A DNA stretch of 11,438 nucleotides from assembly GCA_029857875.1 (NCBI GenBank), contig JAOUGB010000030.1, forward strand, positions 1 through 11,438, read 5' to 3'. Below, in pieces: positions 1-6,226 of this stretch. The stretch's first letter is position 1, and each line of letters begins with the position of its first letter. The notes beneath the pieces were generated by a model. It worked only from the letters and a program-made list of their open reading frames with translations. It was not told the origin of the DNA and ran no database searches. The translations under genes were made by a program, and so were the position numbers. Origin of the DNA: Desulfobacteraceae bacterium. GTDB lineage: Bacteria; Desulfobacterota; Desulfobacteria; Desulfobacterales; UBA11574.

Positions 1-277
1 ACGAACCGTGTAGAACAAAATTATAGTAATTTTAATAAAGGAATAAAGTATCTATGTAGCCCAAAGGCGCAATTAATAGCCGCACACACAGCATCTTCCT
101 TCTTTTCCTGTTTTTCCTATACGATCTCATTTTCTCATAAAAGCGCCTGAGGCCAAGCCCGAGGCGGTGCGACGCCGCATGGACGCTGAAAAGGTTTCTC
201 CAGGGTTTATCCGCAGGATCACCAGCGTTTGTGAAATATTTGGAAAATGACAATCAACCATAATCAGGAGGTGGACC

Positions 278-999
278 ATGAACCTAAGAGGCACGATACT
301 GCAACCTTGGACTTATCACACGCCTATCCGGGATGGAGACGGCAAGAACCTCTGGCAACGCCTGATCCGGGATGCAAAAAAAATTCAAAAGGACGGTTAT
401 ACCGCGGTCTGGCTGCCGCCGGCCAGCAAGGCAGCGGGTTTGACATGGGCTCGCTCCTCGATCATACTCTGACAAAGGACCAGCCGATGCTTGCAGTTTC
501 CTATGTCCACAGCCACGACGACTGCCCGCCCATTCACGGTCAAAATCACCGTGGCCATTATGTTGGCGACTGGTTCATCTCTCAGGCCTATGCCCTCATC
601 CTGTTGCGTGATCAGGGTTACCCCATGGTTGCCGATGTGGACTGCCTGTGTCACCCTGACATGATCCGGCGCTATATGCTCCTTCGGCAAAACTGCACCT
701 ACGGACACCGCGAGGACCGCTTCGACCACCGCAACACCGTGGGTTGGTCCTTTTCCGGTGGCCATGGTTTTGACAACAGCATGGCCGTTGTCATTACCAA
801 TGGTGATCATGGTCGCAAGTGGTTGCCCACCCACCGGCCTTACACCCGTTACCGAGACTTCACCGATGCCTTCGGCCATTCTATCGACACCAATGAAAAT
901 GGCTGGGCCGAATTCGAGTGCCCCGCCGGTGGAACGTCGGTGTGGGTTGAGGAGACCAAGTATCAGTGGTTGAAGCATCAGATGAGCGACAGGCCATGA
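278..999 (+). pseudogene. Alpha-amylase (GH13, cytoplasmic AmyA type) remnant with internal deletion and frameshift
   Basis: The gene opens with a strong ribosome site (AGGAGGTGG at 266-274) before ATG 278. Its first 54 codons read like the N-terminus of GH13 subfamily 5 alpha-amylases (LQPW near residue 9, GYTAVWLPPASK at 40-51). Around base 436-439 the homology jumps to another frame and to the far C-terminal half: FDMGSLL, then a SYVHSHDD block equivalent to the family's FVDNHD region IV, then CTYG, FDHRNTVGW, VVITNGD, and WAEF with SVWVE near the end, stopping at 997-999. The piece between these parts, about half of a roughly 480-500 residue protein, is missing. That piece carries the catalytic nucleophile Asp and the acid/base Glu. 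The original frame stops at 472. Several region IV and following residues are also unusual (YVHSHDD, and ADVDCLC where a GD-Y-G motif is expected), suggesting continued decay. The product cannot be an active amylase. Confidence 0.85.
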
Positions 1000-1090
1000 A
1001 TCAATGATTGCGATAAGTGGTGATTTGCAGCGGCTAAAAGGATCGCCAAAGACTTTCGGTGTATGAAGGAGGGGATTTCCGATACGCTCT

Positions 1091-1166
1091 TCAAATTATA
1101 AGTCTATCTTTTATCTGAAATTATTTCCCTCAAGTCGAGAGTGCAGCGCATCTCGCGCCCGTTCAG
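1091..1166 (+). repeat. 76-bp interspersed repeat, copy 1 (attC-like integron recombination site)
   Basis: This is the first of three 76-bp ungapped copies. By hand count it matches copy 2 at about 59 of 76 positions and copy 3 at about 58. It ends in CCCGTTCAG, and GTTCAGC fits the integron core consensus GTTRRRY at 6 of 7 positions. Just upstream, GATACGCTC (1081-1089) pairs with GCAGCGCATC (1143-1152), leaving one unpaired base (C1144), as in the L boxes of attC. A convincing outer RYYYAAC box was not found, so this site may be degenerate. It follows the amylase remnant and precedes the toxin-antitoxin unit. Confidence 0.6.
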
Positions 1167-1199
1167 CCAAAAAATATCGCTGAATCCCCAATATGTATA

Positions 1200-1235
1200 T
1201 TGAAAAAAGAACCCGACCCTGTTAGACTAGTCTAA
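1200..1235 (+). promoter_or_regulatory. Putative promoter with palindromic operator ahead of the toxin-antitoxin pair
   Basis: A perfect 14-bp palindrome, TTAGACTAGTCTAA, lies at 1222-1235. A related half-site (AGTCTTA) follows at 1240-1246, just before the AGGAG ribosome site at 1246-1250. A -35-like TTGAAA (1200-1205) and a -10-like TAGACT (1223-1228) are 17 bp apart, which puts the -10 inside the palindrome. Antitoxins of this class commonly repress their own operon by binding such palindromes. Autoregulation here is inferred. Confidence 0.5.
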
Positions 1236-1256
1236 AACCAGTCTTAGGAGCAAATT

Positions 1257-1496
1257 ATGGAAACAGTGGGCGCATATGAAGCCAAAACGCATCTACCCAA
1301 ATTGCTTGAACGGGTATCGAAAGGCGAACGTATCACAATCACAAAACACGGTGTCCCTATTGCGGTATTGCAACCCCCTGATCCCGAAAAAGCTGTGGAT
1401 ACTAAATCAGTTATCGCTGAACTTCGCAAATTGCGAAACAAGCACAGCCTGGGTGGACTCTCAATCCGTGAGATGATCGAAGAAGGAAGGCGATAA
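1257..1496 (+). CDS. vapB: Phd/YefM-VapB family antitoxin
   Basis: A 79-residue type II antitoxin predicted to bind and neutralise the PIN-domain toxin encoded immediately downstream, and to repress the operon. Residues 1-40 show the Phd-like DNA-binding fold signature: GAYEAKTHLPKLLERV at 5-20, then GERITITKHGVPIAVL. The charged C-terminal tail (about 50-79, with SIREMIEEGRR at the end) is the usual toxin-binding segment. ATG 1257 is preceded by AGGAG at 1246-1250. The stop codon abuts the toxin start with no gap, so the two are translationally coupled. A palindromic operator candidate sits just upstream. The unit lies between two attC-like repeats, a typical place for toxin-antitoxin pairs in chromosomal integrons, where they are thought to stabilise the array. 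Confidence 0.9.
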   Translation: METVGAYEAKTHLPKLLERVSKGERITITKHGVPIAVLQPPDPEKAVDTKSVIAELRKLRNKHSLGGLSIREMIEEGRR

Positions 1497-1931
1497 ATGA
1501 GCGAATATTTTGTTGTTGACAATTCCGTCGTGATGTCATGGTGTTTTAAAGATGAAACAAATCAATATGCTGATTCCGTATTGGATTGTCTTTCCGAGGG
1601 AACCGCCTTTGTACCATCGATCTGGCCCCTTGAGGTTGTGAATGTTTTATTGGAGGCGGAACGTAAAAAGCGTCTGAGCGAAGCAGACAGTGTTCGGTTC
1701 ATCACATTAATATCTCAACTTCCGATAATTGTAGAGCATGAGAGACCAGAAAGAATAATGAAGGATCTATTGGCCTTTGCCAGATCAAATGACCTTTCAA
1801 GCTATGATGCTTCTTATCTCGACCTATCAATGAGGAAAGGCATTCCCATAGCCACACTAGACACTCGGCTGATAGAGGCTGCAAAAAAGACCGATATTCC
1901 AATTTTAATGGGTGAAAAAAATAGTAGATAG
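1497..1931 (+). CDS. vapC: VapC-type PIN-domain ribonuclease toxin
   Basis: A 144-residue PIN-domain protein of normal VapC length. The four acidic residues expected for the Mg2+/Mn2+ site are present: D8 (VVDNS), E46 (WPLEVVN), D104 (SYDASYLDL) and D122 (ATLDTRL). VapC toxins cleave tRNA or rRNA when released from their antitoxin. The target cannot be read from this sequence. The start ATG abuts the antitoxin stop at 1496, and GAAGGAAGG within the antitoxin's end serves as ribosome site. No disabling change is visible, so the pair looks functional. The gene stops about 37 bp before the second 76-bp repeat, consistent with one cassette holding both genes. Confidence 0.92.
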   Translation: MSEYFVVDNSVVMSWCFKDETNQYADSVLDCLSEGTAFVPSIWPLEVVNVLLEAERKKRLSEADSVRFITLISQLPIIVEHERPERIMKDLLAFARSNDLSSYDASYLDLSMRKGIPIATLDTRLIEAAKKTDIPILMGEKNSR

Positions 1932-1968
1932 ACAACCGAACAATAGTTTGAAATTTCCAGGTCGCCAT

Positions 1969-2044
1969 TCAAATTATAAGTTTTTAGTTTATCGAGAATT
2001 ATTTCACCCAAGTCTGGGGTATAGCTCATCTCGCGACCGTTAAG
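1969..2044 (+). repeat. 76-bp interspersed repeat, copy 2 (attC-like)
   Basis: This second copy aligns with copies 1 and 3 without gaps. It ends in ACCGTTAAG, and GTTAAGC (2039-2045) fits the integron core GTTRRRY at 7 of 7 positions. An inverse-core candidate, ACCGAAC (1935-1941), fits RYYYAAC at 6 of 7. Pairing of an upstream L box with the downstream arm (TATAGCTCAT, 2020-2029) is weak, so the folded structure is less clear than for copy 3. The core lies 12 bp before the dgkA start codon. Confidence 0.55.
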
Positions 2045-2056
2045 CATCTTTAAAAC

Positions 2057-2446
2057 ATGAATCGAAAACTAACGACAAAAACCGGCATTGCTAGAATTTG
2101 GGCCGCCTTCTTCTATTCCCTGAATGGACTACGTTTCGCAATTTCTAATGAAGCAGCATTTCGTCAAGAGGTATGCATAGTAGTTGTTCTTTTGGTTGTT
2201 CTCCTGTTTTTACCGCTATCTCTTTTTTGGAAAGGGCTCCTCTTTTTTGCAACGACATCTGTACTTGTCGTAGAGCTTTTGAATTCGGCAATTGAGTCGG
2301 TTGTAGATATAGCATCTCCAGAATATCATGACCTTGCTAAGCGGGCGAAAGATCTTGGTAGTGCCGCGGTATTGGTCAGCATTGTTTTTGCCATAGTATT
2401 GTGGGGTGTTGCCATTTTCATAATTCTTCAGGGTGAGCCGAAGTAA
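2057..2446 (+). CDS. dgkA: Diacylglycerol kinase, small integral membrane (DgkA) type
   Basis: A 129-residue inner-membrane enzyme that phosphorylates diacylglycerol to phosphatidic acid using ATP, recycling lipid by-products. It is close to the usual length of about 120 residues and carries the family landmarks in order: GLRFAISNEAAFRQE (24-38), the first hydrophobic helix (about 40-52), VVELLNSAIESVVD (71-84) with the catalytic-site glutamates E73 and E80, and EYHDLAKRAKDLGSAAVL (89-106), followed by the last helix. No clear Shine-Dalgarno precedes ATG 2057, which lies only 12 bp after the putative attC core. Expression may therefore depend on upstream transcription or leaderless-like initiation. 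A housekeeping-type lipid kinase between two attC-like sites is unusual, and it may be an extra copy. Its chromosomal paralogue cannot be checked here. Confidence 0.95.
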   Translation: MNRKLTTKTGIARIWAAFFYSLNGLRFAISNEAAFRQEVCIVVVLLVVLLFLPLSLFWKGLLFFATTSVLVVELLNSAIESVVDIASPEYHDLAKRAKDLGSAAVLVSIVFAIVLWGVAIFIILQGEPK

Positions 2447-2505
2447 CAAAAGGGAATGGTTGTTGAAAACCGTTTTAATATGGGTTTCCTTGGAATCGTG
2501 TAATG

Positions 2506-2606
2506 CATAACAGCATAATGAGCTCGGACATCCTATTATAAGTTTCAATTTTATCCGGAATTATTTCCCCCAAATCGGAAGTGCAGTTCATCTCACACCC
2601 GTTATG
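2506..2606 (+). repeat. Best-formed attC-like site, containing 76-bp repeat copy 3 (2531-2606)
   Basis: CATAAC (2506-2511) and GTTATG (2601-2606) are perfect inverted ends 101 bp apart. The inner box ATGAGCTC (2518-2525) pairs with GCAGTTCAT (2583-2591), leaving C2584 unpaired at the same place as in copy 1. The stem can continue, since GGACATCC matches the reverse complement of the GGAAGTGC region at most positions. Outer inverted core, inner box with one extrahelical base and a variable central region is the attC layout. The interior carries the shared 76-bp sequence. Confidence 0.65.
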
Positions 2607-2622
2607 ATAGGAGTGAATTGAA

Positions 2623-3078
2623 ATGAAAGTTACCGAAGGTGATCTGATCAAAAAAGCAAAGGAAGGAGAATTCGATCTGATCGTTCATGGTTGCAACTGC
2701 TTTTGCACCATGGGTGCCGGGATCGCAAAGGGAATCAAAAGTGAATTTCCAGAGGCCTTTGATGCAGACCAAGCGACTCCCAAGGGATCAAAAGAAAAGT
2801 TAGGCACCTGCTCATTCGCAAAGATAAAACGGGAAGGAATCAATCTCATTGTCGTCAATGGCTACACCCAATTCGATTATCGTGGTCCCGGAGTAAAAGT
2901 TGACTACGATGCCGTAAGGTCTTGCATGAAATGGATCAAAGAAAATTTTGAAGGAAAAAGAATAGGACTCCCCAAAATTGGAGCCGGTCTGGCTGGAGGT
3001 GACTGGGAGAGAATCTCGCAAATCATTGATAAGGAGCTGGCTGGAGAGGACGTTACGCTCGTAGAATATAAACCATGA
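2623..3078 (+). CDS. Small macro-domain protein (ADP-ribose binding, Poa1p/TARG1-like)
   Basis: A 151-residue single macro domain. The family signatures are clear: the N-terminal strand (DLIVHGCNC at 18-26) with N25, the phosphate-loop motif TMGAGIAKGIKSEFP (29-43), and the second ligand loop GLPKIGAGLAGGDW (115-128). Proteins of this subgroup bind ADP-ribose, and members hydrolyse ADP-ribose-1''-phosphate or remove ADP-ribose from glutamate or nucleic acid. Which activity applies here is not determinable. The start at 2623 has a ribosome site (TAGGAG, 2608-2613) between the third attC-like core and the ATG, so the gene could be the cassette following that site. No further copy of the 76-bp repeat was found after it. 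Macro proteins often serve in phage, toxin-antitoxin or RNA-repair contexts, but no partner ADP-ribosyltransferase is adjacent. Confidence 0.88.
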   Translation: MKVTEGDLIKKAKEGEFDLIVHGCNCFCTMGAGIAKGIKSEFPEAFDADQATPKGSKEKLGTCSFAKIKREGINLIVVNGYTQFDYRGPGVKVDYDAVRSCMKWIKENFEGKRIGLPKIGAGLAGGDWERISQIIDKELAGEDVTLVEYKP

Positions 3079-3102
3079 CGCATAGGGGATGATGGTGAAA
3101 TA

Positions 3103-3153
3103 TTGACATTTAACTTTTTCACAATTTTTACATATGATTTAAATGAATATAAT
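3103..3153 (+). promoter_or_regulatory. Weak promoter candidates ahead of the TrpF-like gene
   Basis: The AT-rich 189-bp gap holds a perfect TTGACA at 3103-3108 and a perfect TATAAT at 3148-3153. They are too far apart to be one promoter. TTTACA at 3127-3132 is 15 bp before the TATAAT and is the best single pairing. A separate promoter here would uncouple the TrpF-like gene from the macro gene. Confidence 0.25.
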
Positions 3154-3267
3154 CGAAACCGGTAAAAAGACCAGATGGTTATGAGCAATTATTTTTAAAT
3201 CAAAAGGTAGAATGATTGTGTTTACAATACAAAAATAACAGATATTTCCCGGGGTAAAGGAAAAAAC

Positions 3268-3804
3268 ATGTTTGTAAAAGTATGTGGGTTAAAAACGAAA
3301 GAACAGATAGATAAAGCCATAGAGTATGGATATGACGCAATCGGAATTGTAACCTATTCAAAAAGCAAACGATATTGTTCTACTCAGAACGCAATCGAAC
3401 TCGCAGAATATGCAAAAGGAAGAATAAAAAGTTTCGTCGTAGGACTCACCTATAGTGATGTGCAAGAAGTTGCAGATGTGTTCGATTATACACAAATATA
3501 TGAAGCAAGGCAGGTCCCAAACCTGGTATTGGCATCAAAGGAAAAACCTCCCCTGGACCTCAATTATGAATATTTTATTTATGACGCCAGTATAGGTAGT
3601 GGTGTTTTTCAGCAATTCCCTACATGGGTAAAAGACATGGCGGGGAAAGTTATTATTGCCGGCGGTCTCAACAAAGAAAATGTCTGTTCTGTAATCAAAG
3701 ATATAAAACCCTTTGGGGTTGATGTATCCAGTGGTGTTGAAAAAGACGGAATTAAAGATTTTAGGATGATGAAGGAATTCATAGATGCCGTAAAAAACTG
3801 CTAA
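3268..3804 (+). CDS. Divergent phosphoribosylanthranilate isomerase (TrpF)-like barrel protein
   Basis: A 178-residue protein of the TrpF family, which normally performs the Amadori rearrangement of phosphoribosylanthranilate in tryptophan synthesis and is about 200-220 residues long. It keeps the N-terminal KVCGLKTKEQID motif with the catalytic C6, a plausible catalytic D106 (FIYDASIGSG, where TrpF has a D...GGTG loop), and the phosphate-binding AGGLNKENV (131-139) and VDVSSGVE (151-158) motifs. It lacks the conserved VQLHG block (TQIYEARQ at 75-82 instead) and reads SKSKRY where TrpF has S-P-R. No other trp gene is nearby. ATG 3268 has AAAGGA seven bases upstream. It may be a shortened TrpF or a relative with another phosphoribosyl substrate. 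I favour family membership strongly and the tryptophan role only weakly. Confidence 0.75.
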   Translation: MFVKVCGLKTKEQIDKAIEYGYDAIGIVTYSKSKRYCSTQNAIELAEYAKGRIKSFVVGLTYSDVQEVADVFDYTQIYEARQVPNLVLASKEKPPLDLNYEYFIYDASIGSGVFQQFPTWVKDMAGKVIIAGGLNKENVCSVIKDIKPFGVDVSSGVEKDGIKDFRMMKEFIDAVKNC

Positions 3805-3860
3805 CAACTGAATTGCAAGTTGCGACATCAAGTTCGGATTGGAGCGGTCGGCGGGCCGGC

Positions 3861-3880
3861 GGAAACCACCTTTGGTTTTT
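3861..3880 (+). terminator. Possible rho-independent terminator after the TrpF-like gene
   Basis: GGAAACC and GGTTTTT flank a six-base loop (ACCTTT). The stem has five Watson-Crick pairs plus two G-U pairs, and the 3' arm is itself the T-run. It is preceded by a GC-rich stretch (about 3843-3862). The hairpin is weak, so this is a tentative call. It sits between two genes on the same strand. Confidence 0.3.
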
Positions 3881-3915
3881 ACCGATAATACATGTTCTAC
3901 CCAAGAGAGATGATA

Positions 3916-4242
3916 ATGAAAAAGTGCCCCTTCTGCGCGGAAGAAATTCAAGACGACGCGATAAAGTGTAAACATTGCGGTAAATTTCTGGATGCCTCCA
4001 ACGACCCACACGTTGCAGAGGAAAAGATTCAATGGTATTTCCGAAAATCCTTTATTGTCATCGCAATCTGTTTTGTGGGGCCGCTGGCATTGCCCCTGAT
4101 TTGGTGGCGTCCACAAACGACACGGGCATGGAAAATCGGGCTCACAATAGCAATACTTGTTCTCAGTTGGATCTTGTTCCAAACCACAATGGAATCCATT
4201 CGTACGCTCAAGGAGTATTACAAGCTACTTGAAGGACTGTGA
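3916..4242 (+). CDS. Zinc-ribbon membrane protein, function unknown
   Basis: A 108-residue protein starting [11 protein letters not shown]4, C7, C18 and C21 form a CxxC...CxxC zinc ribbon (CPFC and CKHC) of the kind found at the N-terminus of many small bacterial membrane proteins. A short acidic linker follows, then two hydrophobic helices (roughly [19 protein letters not shown] and [15 protein letters not shown]) and a short charged tail. The likely topology is two membrane spans with both ends cytoplasmic. I chose ATG 3916 because AGAGAG at 3904-3909 is well placed for it and the ribbon begins directly after. An in-frame ATG at 3892 would add eight residues without a ribosome site. No specific function is recognised, and neighbours give no firm clue. 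Confidence 0.72.
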   Translation: MKKCPFCAEEIQDDAIKCKHCGKFLDASNDPHVAEEKIQWYFRKSFIVIAICFVGPLALPLIWWRPQTTRAWKIGLTIAILVLSWILFQTTMESIRTLKEYYKLLEGL

Positions 4243-4320
4243 AATGATCGACAGGTAGCAGTGGATTGGGACATCTGTTGCCACCCCTATTTACTATTAG
4301 CATAGTCAGGAGATCAAACG

Positions 4321-5598
4321 ATGAAGTATTCCCGTTCTGTCATATTTTTGATATTTTGGCTCACTGCATCTTTTGGTCCAGCACATGCAGATGAAACCGT
4401 TCGGTCTGTTACACTAGAACAAATTTACACGAAGATGAATTCAATCAAGACGCTGAGCTACCAGAGCAAAATAAGATCACCTGCCGGTAATATGGCCAGA
4501 ACGAAAATTTGGATTAAAGGAAATAAAGTTAGAGCCCAAGGGGACAGGATAAAGGCCGGGCAGATCGGAAAAAGAGGTTATCAATATTTTGGCGATAGAT
4601 GGATAGAATCGCCTGGTTTTTCCATAAACACAGTAATTACCTTTTTGAAAGAAGCCCATGAAGCTGACGATACAAAGATAATAGGAGAACAGATCATAAA
4701 TGGCGAAGATACGACTATAATCGAGTACACCCGGCCCAGATGGGATAACTTTTCTAATGTAATAAAAGTAAAATTGTGGGTTTCAAACAAGAATTTTGTC
4801 CCGATAAAAATTCAAGCTGTAAATATTACGGAGAATAAGATCCAAACTGAAGAGATAAGTAACATCTCTTTTGAAAAAATTGATGAAACGGTCTTTGATG
4901 ACATTCTGAAGAAGGACGAACAGGTGAAACGCCAGGCCAAAGAGAAGTGGATATCCTGGATGGAGGCCAAAGAAAAAGGATACCAAGGGGCTCTAAAAAT
5001 GGATGAGGACCTACGATATACACCAAAACAAAAGGAAATTTACTGGGAAAGTATTCTCTCATCTATATGCAAGGACAACCCTTACAGTGTCAAAGACGAT
5101 GAGATGCGCGCCTATGCTCGTTCTCGTTTATTATACTGGATGGATAAAGAATCTGCATCCTCGCCCACGCCTCCTTCCGGATCACCGAGTGCTGAGAATG
5201 TAGAAATAGGTCGTGACAGCACGTATATTGCCTATGCCAACGGTGTGGTGGAAGACACCATGACCGGGCTTGAATGGATTGCAGGCCTCGACGCGGATAC
5301 GAACTGGAACGACGCTCAAAACTGGGTGCAAAGTCTGACTGTTGATGGCGGAGGTTGGCGGATGCCAACAAGAGATGAGTTGAAAACGCTTTATAAAAAG
5401 GGTGCTGGTAAGAGCAATATGACTCCTTTGTTGAAGATTAGCGGATTTAGTGTATGGTCGGGAGAAAAAAAGGATTCGTCAACAGCTTGGAAGGTCGACT
5501 TTTTCGGTGGTAGAACAAGTTATAGAGTAATACCAATTGACTGTGACCGATGCATGTTAACACGGGCATTTGCGGTACGTTCCAAACATAATAAATGA
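4321..5598 (+). CDS. Secreted protein fusing a LolA-like lipoprotein-carrier domain to a DUF1566/Lcl C-terminal domain
   Basis: A 425-residue exported protein. Residues 1-24 form a signal peptide ending in AHA, with cleavage likely before D25. About 30-200 looks like the LolA/outer-membrane lipoprotein-sorting fold: LEQIYTKMNSIKTLSYQSKI, a KIWIKGNKVRA strand pair, then repeated amphipathic strands ending in FEKIDETVFD. A charged, helix-prone middle section (about 200-275) follows, then a low-complexity Ser/Pro linker (about 277-293). From about 300 to the end lies a DUF1566/Lcl_C module: VVEDTMTGLEWIAGL, NWNDAQNWVQSL, GGGWRMPTRDELKTLY, FSVWSGE and AFAVRS. Such modules occur in extracytoplasmic proteins of unknown role. 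AGGAG at 4309-4313 supports ATG 4321. The protein is probably periplasmic or outer-membrane associated. The LolA assignment is by motif impression and less certain than the C-terminal one. Confidence 0.78.
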   Translation: MKYSRSVIFLIFWLTASFGPAHADETVRSVTLEQIYTKMNSIKTLSYQSKIRSPAGNMARTKIWIKGNKVRAQGDRIKAGQIGKRGYQYFGDRWIESPGFSINTVITFLKEAHEADDTKIIGEQIINGEDTTIIEYTRPRWDNFSNVIKVKLWVSNKNFVPIKIQAVNITENKIQTEEISNISFEKIDETVFDDILKKDEQVKRQAKEKWISWMEAKEKGYQGALKMDEDLRYTPKQKEIYWESILSSICKDNPYSVKDDEMRAYARSRLLYWMDKESASSPTPPSGSPSAENVEIGRDSTYIAYANGVVEDTMTGLEWIAGLDADTNWNDAQNWVQSLTVDGGGWRMPTRDELKTLYKKGAGKSNMTPLLKISGFSVWSGEKKDSSTAWKVDFFGGRTSYRVIPIDCDRCMLTRAFAVRSKHNK

Positions 5599-5623
5599 TT
5601 AAAGGATGTGGCAGAGGATTTGA

Positions 5624-6025
5624 ATGTACACGATCCTTGATTATTTCTTCAACGTATTCCATGGCAGCTTTGTTCTATTTAATCTAACCGGTTGGGCGTG
5701 GAAAAGGACACGACGCATACATTTGATAACGATTGGCCTAACTATTTTGTCTTGGTTTGGTTTAGGAATATTTTACGGTTGGGGCTACTGCCCTTCTACG
5801 GACTGGCATTGGGAGGTCAAGCGTAAACTCGGAAAGATGAACTTGCCGAATTCCTACGTCAAATACTATGTAGATAAACTAACCGGGTTTACATGGGACC
5901 CTTTGGTAGTGGACTCGGCAGTCTTGATTCTGGGTCTCTTGGCATTTGCTCTGTCATGTTGGCTCAACTGGAAGGACTATACTTCTCGTCGGTATGCACG
6001 GCACTATGATTCATCGTTGAGGTGA
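5624..6025 (+). CDS. DUF2784-like integral membrane protein
   Basis: A 133-residue protein with about three or four hydrophobic helices (near 8-24, 33-50, and 95-115). The pattern FVLFNLTGWAWKRTRRIHL followed by FYGWGYCPSTDWHWEVKRKLG (50-70) and PNSYVKYYVDKLTG is reminiscent of DUF2784-family membrane proteins, which share a helix, a cytoplasmic Lys/Arg/His turn and a GYCP-type motif. No biochemical role is known for the family. AGAGGA at 5613-5618 gives a good ribosome site. It begins 25 bp after the LolA-like/DUF1566 gene, so the two may be cotranscribed. That is the only hint of shared function. Confidence 0.7.
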   Translation: MYTILDYFFNVFHGSFVLFNLTGWAWKRTRRIHLITIGLTILSWFGLGIFYGWGYCPSTDWHWEVKRKLGKMNLPNSYVKYYVDKLTGFTWDPLVVDSAVLILGLLAFALSCWLNWKDYTSRRYARHYDSSLR

Positions 6026-6226
6026 CATCGCAAGATTTCGTATAACCAATCGCTGATTCTGATAGGAAAAACTATGCGGTTTTTTTTAAAAGCAGTTGCA
6101 GGCATGAAAGTTCGGTGGCCGGCAGAATATAAGGGACGATAGCGAAAAATAGCCGAAGCGGCCCTTGGTGTCTGGTGAGTTTTTCGTTTAAAGGAATAAA
6201 AATATTTAAGGAAGCATGAGGATATC

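Noticed and set aside
32..253. 73-codon minus-strand frame upstream of the amylase remnant
   Set aside because: No recognisable family, a biased basic composition and no ribosome site seen. I find nothing supportable in bases 1-265.
397..978. 193-codon minus-strand frame antisense to the amylase remnant
   Set aside because: It mirrors the coding frame on the opposite strand and has no family signal.
2458..2475. GGTT/AACC stem followed by GTTTT after dgkA
   Set aside because: A four-pair stem is expected by chance, so it is not reported as a terminator.
1091..2606. CRISPR-like reading of the three 76-bp repeats
   Set aside because: The repeats are too long, imperfect and separated by whole genes of different length.
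3535..4182. 215-codon minus-strand frame across the TrpF-like and zinc-ribbon genes
   Set aside because: Two well-supported + strand genes occupy the same bases, and its protein matches nothing I recognise.
6067..6084. AAAAAC/GTTTTT hairpin with a T-run after the DUF2784-like gene
   Set aside because: The stem has a single G-C pair, too weak to call a terminator. The surrounding gap (6026-6226) holds no gene.
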